Shown here: piece after piece, positions 35,533 to 36,758 of the stretch | Layout of the letters: every line of letters begins with the position of its first letter | Position numbering within the stretch: position 1 is the stretch's first letter | Source: Myxococcales bacterium | GTDB taxonomy: Bacteria > Myxococcota > UBA727 > JABDBI01 | NCBI GenBank assembly: GCA_023248595.1 | Contig: JAHFEG010000019.1 | Coordinates: 1 to 36,758, forward strand | Reading direction: 5' to 3' | Length of the DNA stretch: 36,758 nucleotides | Translations under genes and position numbers: made by a program | Notes under the pieces: model-generated | What the model saw: the letters and a program-made list of their open reading frames with translations, nothing else | What the model was told of the DNA's origin: nothing | Database searches by the model: none

Positions 35533-36165
35533 CTAAGCGCTTACTTCACCGAGCAAACGTTGTTGCAATGCCAAAACAGCTCGCTCTGTCATCATCAAAA
35601 CAGGATAACGTAAAATGTCATAGACATTAACGCCTGCTGCTTCAATGAATTTCGCATTTTTCAAATTACGCATACTACGCTTTAGATTTTCATTTCCAAA
35701 ATCAACAACCAAAGCTTTTTCTGCTTGCAAGACAGCCAATGTTTCACTTGTTACTTTTGTTTTTGCAACAGGTAAATCAAAATCTTTTACGATTTTCAAA
35801 GAGTTTTCGCTTACACGAGTACTTAAAGCAACAGCCAATGCCGCACGTTTTTTGGCTTTAGGCATTTTATAGCTATAATCACGAGGTTTCGGAGCAAATG
35901 CCACGCCGCCGCCAACTTGATGCGGATTTTTAAGCGATCCTTGACGTGCCATACCACGACCTTTTTGAGGGAATGGCTTCTTTGTCGTGCCACGCACTTC
36001 AGCTTTTGTCAGCGCAGACTGTGTACCTGCACGTTTACAAGCACGCTGCCAGTGCACAATCTCAGTAAGCAAGTGGCTACGAATAGTTGCAGAAAACACC
36101 TCATCACTCAATGTGATGCTTCCCACTTTTTGATTTTTTAAGTCTACTACATCTAATGTAGGCAT
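35533..36165 (-). CDS. rplD: 50S ribosomal protein L4
   Basis: A 210-residue L4, whose long loop reaches the exit tunnel. It shows REVRGTTKKP-like VRGTTKKPFPQKGRGMARQGS, GGGVAFAPKPRDYSYKMPKAKKRAA, and the C-terminal globular part with VYDILRYPVLMMTERAV. It is normal in length. It follows rpsJ by only 43 bases; rplC, which normally lies between them, is missing. Confidence 0.97.
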   Translation of the reverse strand: MPTLDVVDLKNQKVGSITLSDEVFSATIRSHLLTEIVHWQRACKRAGTQSALTKAEVRGTTKKPFPQKGRGMARQGSLKNPHQVGGGVAFAPKPRDYSYKMPKAKKRAALAVALSTRVSENSLKIVKDFDLPVAKTKVTSETLAVLQAEKALVVDFGNENLKRSMRNLKNAKFIEAAGVNVYDILRYPVLMMTERAVLALQQRLLGEVSA

Positions 36166-36208
36166 GACGATTCCCTTTAAGTCTTCAATAACACAAACAA
36201 AACAAAAC

Positions 36209-36517
36209 CTAGCTCTTCAACTCAACATCGACACCTGCAGATAAATCTAATTTCATCAATGCATCAAGTGTTTGCTGGGTTGGTTCTAATATATCAAGCA
36301 ATCTCTTATGGGTACGTGACTCAAATTGCTCACGTGATTTTTTATCAATAAAAACGCTGCGTAAAACAGTGTATTTAGTAATTTTTGTAGGCAAAGGGAT
36401 CGGTCCCGCAATTTTTGCCCCAGTTCGCTGCGCAGTTCTTGCGATTTCTTCCGCTGACCGATCAAGCAACTTATAATCGTAGGCCTTTAGGCGTATACGG
36501 ATTTTATTGGCCGACAT
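36209..36517 (-). CDS. rpsJ: 30S ribosomal protein S10
   Basis: A 102-residue S10, which is also the NusE partner of NusB in antitermination. It shows [43 protein letters not shown] and [12 protein letters not shown], the full family pattern. GAGGT lies upstream of the ATG. It begins the S10 segment downstream of tuf, and the 121 bases between tuf and rpsJ hold no gene. Confidence 0.98.
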   Translation of the reverse strand: MSANKIRIRLKAYDYKLLDRSAEEIARTAQRTGAKIAGPIPLPTKITKYTVLRSVFIDKKSREQFESRTHKRLLDILEPTQQTLDALMKLDLSAGVDVELKS

Positions 36518-36638
36518 CTCATTTTACCTCAAGTAACAAATAAATTCAAAAGCTGGTGAACCATATATTTTTAAAAAAAACGCGCAAGCCCTGACTTTTC
36601 TTTTTTAATTTAAAGAGCCCGGGCATTTGCATGCATCT

Positions 36639-36758
36639 TTACTCAATGATTTCAGCAACGACGCCAGCGCCGACGGTATGTCCGCCTTCACGAATAGCGA
36701 ATCTGAGCTCTGTATCCATCGCAATGGGTGTCAAAAGCTCAACTATCACTGTCACATT
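36639..36758 (-). CDS. tuf: Elongation factor Tu, C-terminal end (cut by window edge)
   Basis: The last 39 codons and stop of EF-Tu, the GTPase that brings aminoacyl-tRNA to the ribosome. The reading [19 protein letters not shown] followed by [13 protein letters not shown] is unmistakable domain III. The gene enters from the right edge on the minus strand, immediately upstream of rpsJ, as in the str-S10 arrangement of many bacteria. Confidence 0.97.
   Translation of the reverse strand, partial: NVTVIVELLTPIAMDTELRFAIREGGHTVGAGVVAEIIE

Noticed and set aside
36518..36638. Rho-independent terminator after tuf
   Set aside because: A short GCCCGGGC palindrome and a T run are present on the minus strand, but they are about 40 bases apart and do not form one hairpin-plus-T-tract.

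Overview
This 36.8 kb window is a gene-dense, moderately low-GC stretch of a bacterial chromosome. It looks proteobacterial in the broad sense. The alpha subunit of RNA polymerase begins with an [16 protein letters not shown] N-terminus, adk follows secY, and rpmJ encodes a short four-ligand zinc L36. To me these point towards the former Deltaproteobacteria (Myxococcota or Bdellovibrionota type) rather than to an Alpha- or Gammaproteobacterium, but the sequence alone does not settle the lineage.

Layout. (1) 1-272: start of a threonine dehydratase, minus strand. (2) 327-2843: four overlapping plus-strand genes that read as a very divergent NADH-quinone oxidoreductase module, nuoA-B-C-D. The four iron-sulfur cysteines of NuoB are kept, but NuoA and NuoD residues associated with quinone handling are missing. 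(3) 2818-5288: tsaD, a periplasmic DsbA-like protein and a small membrane protein. (4) 5324-7838: a secreted 686-residue protein of unknown function, enclosed by inverted repeats that share a perfect 101-bp core. (5) 7840-9351: a flavoprotein oxidase of the vanillyl-alcohol oxidase/4-cresol dehydrogenase type. (6) 9492-13278: a tight hemC-hemD-hemB-hemE operon that carries 5-aminolevulinate to coproporphyrinogen III. (7) 13283-19325: a secreted two-domain protein, an HSDL2-like short-chain dehydrogenase, a cystathionine gamma-synthase/lyase, a degenerate RecA-like protein and four unrecognised proteins. (8) 19311-36758, all minus strand: tuf (3' end), the S10-spc-alpha ribosomal supercluster from rpsJ to rplQ, a CAU tRNA, leuS and era.

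The ribosomal cluster is in classical order with two clean absences: rplC (L3) is not between rpsJ and rplD, and rpsN (S14) is not between rplE and rpsH. Both proteins are normally universal, so they should be encoded elsewhere, unless the assembly is at fault. infA, map and rpsD, often found here in related lineages, are also absent, while adk and rpmJ are present.

The best candidates for undescribed biology are the divergent nuoABCD module, the repeat-bounded secreted protein (a possible invertible or mobile cassette) and the RecA-like protein that lacks a P-loop. No CRISPR array, transposase, integrase, phage gene or rRNA gene was seen. No gap longer than 300 bases is empty. The largest gap, 5289-5579 (291 bases), holds the left inverted-repeat arm.
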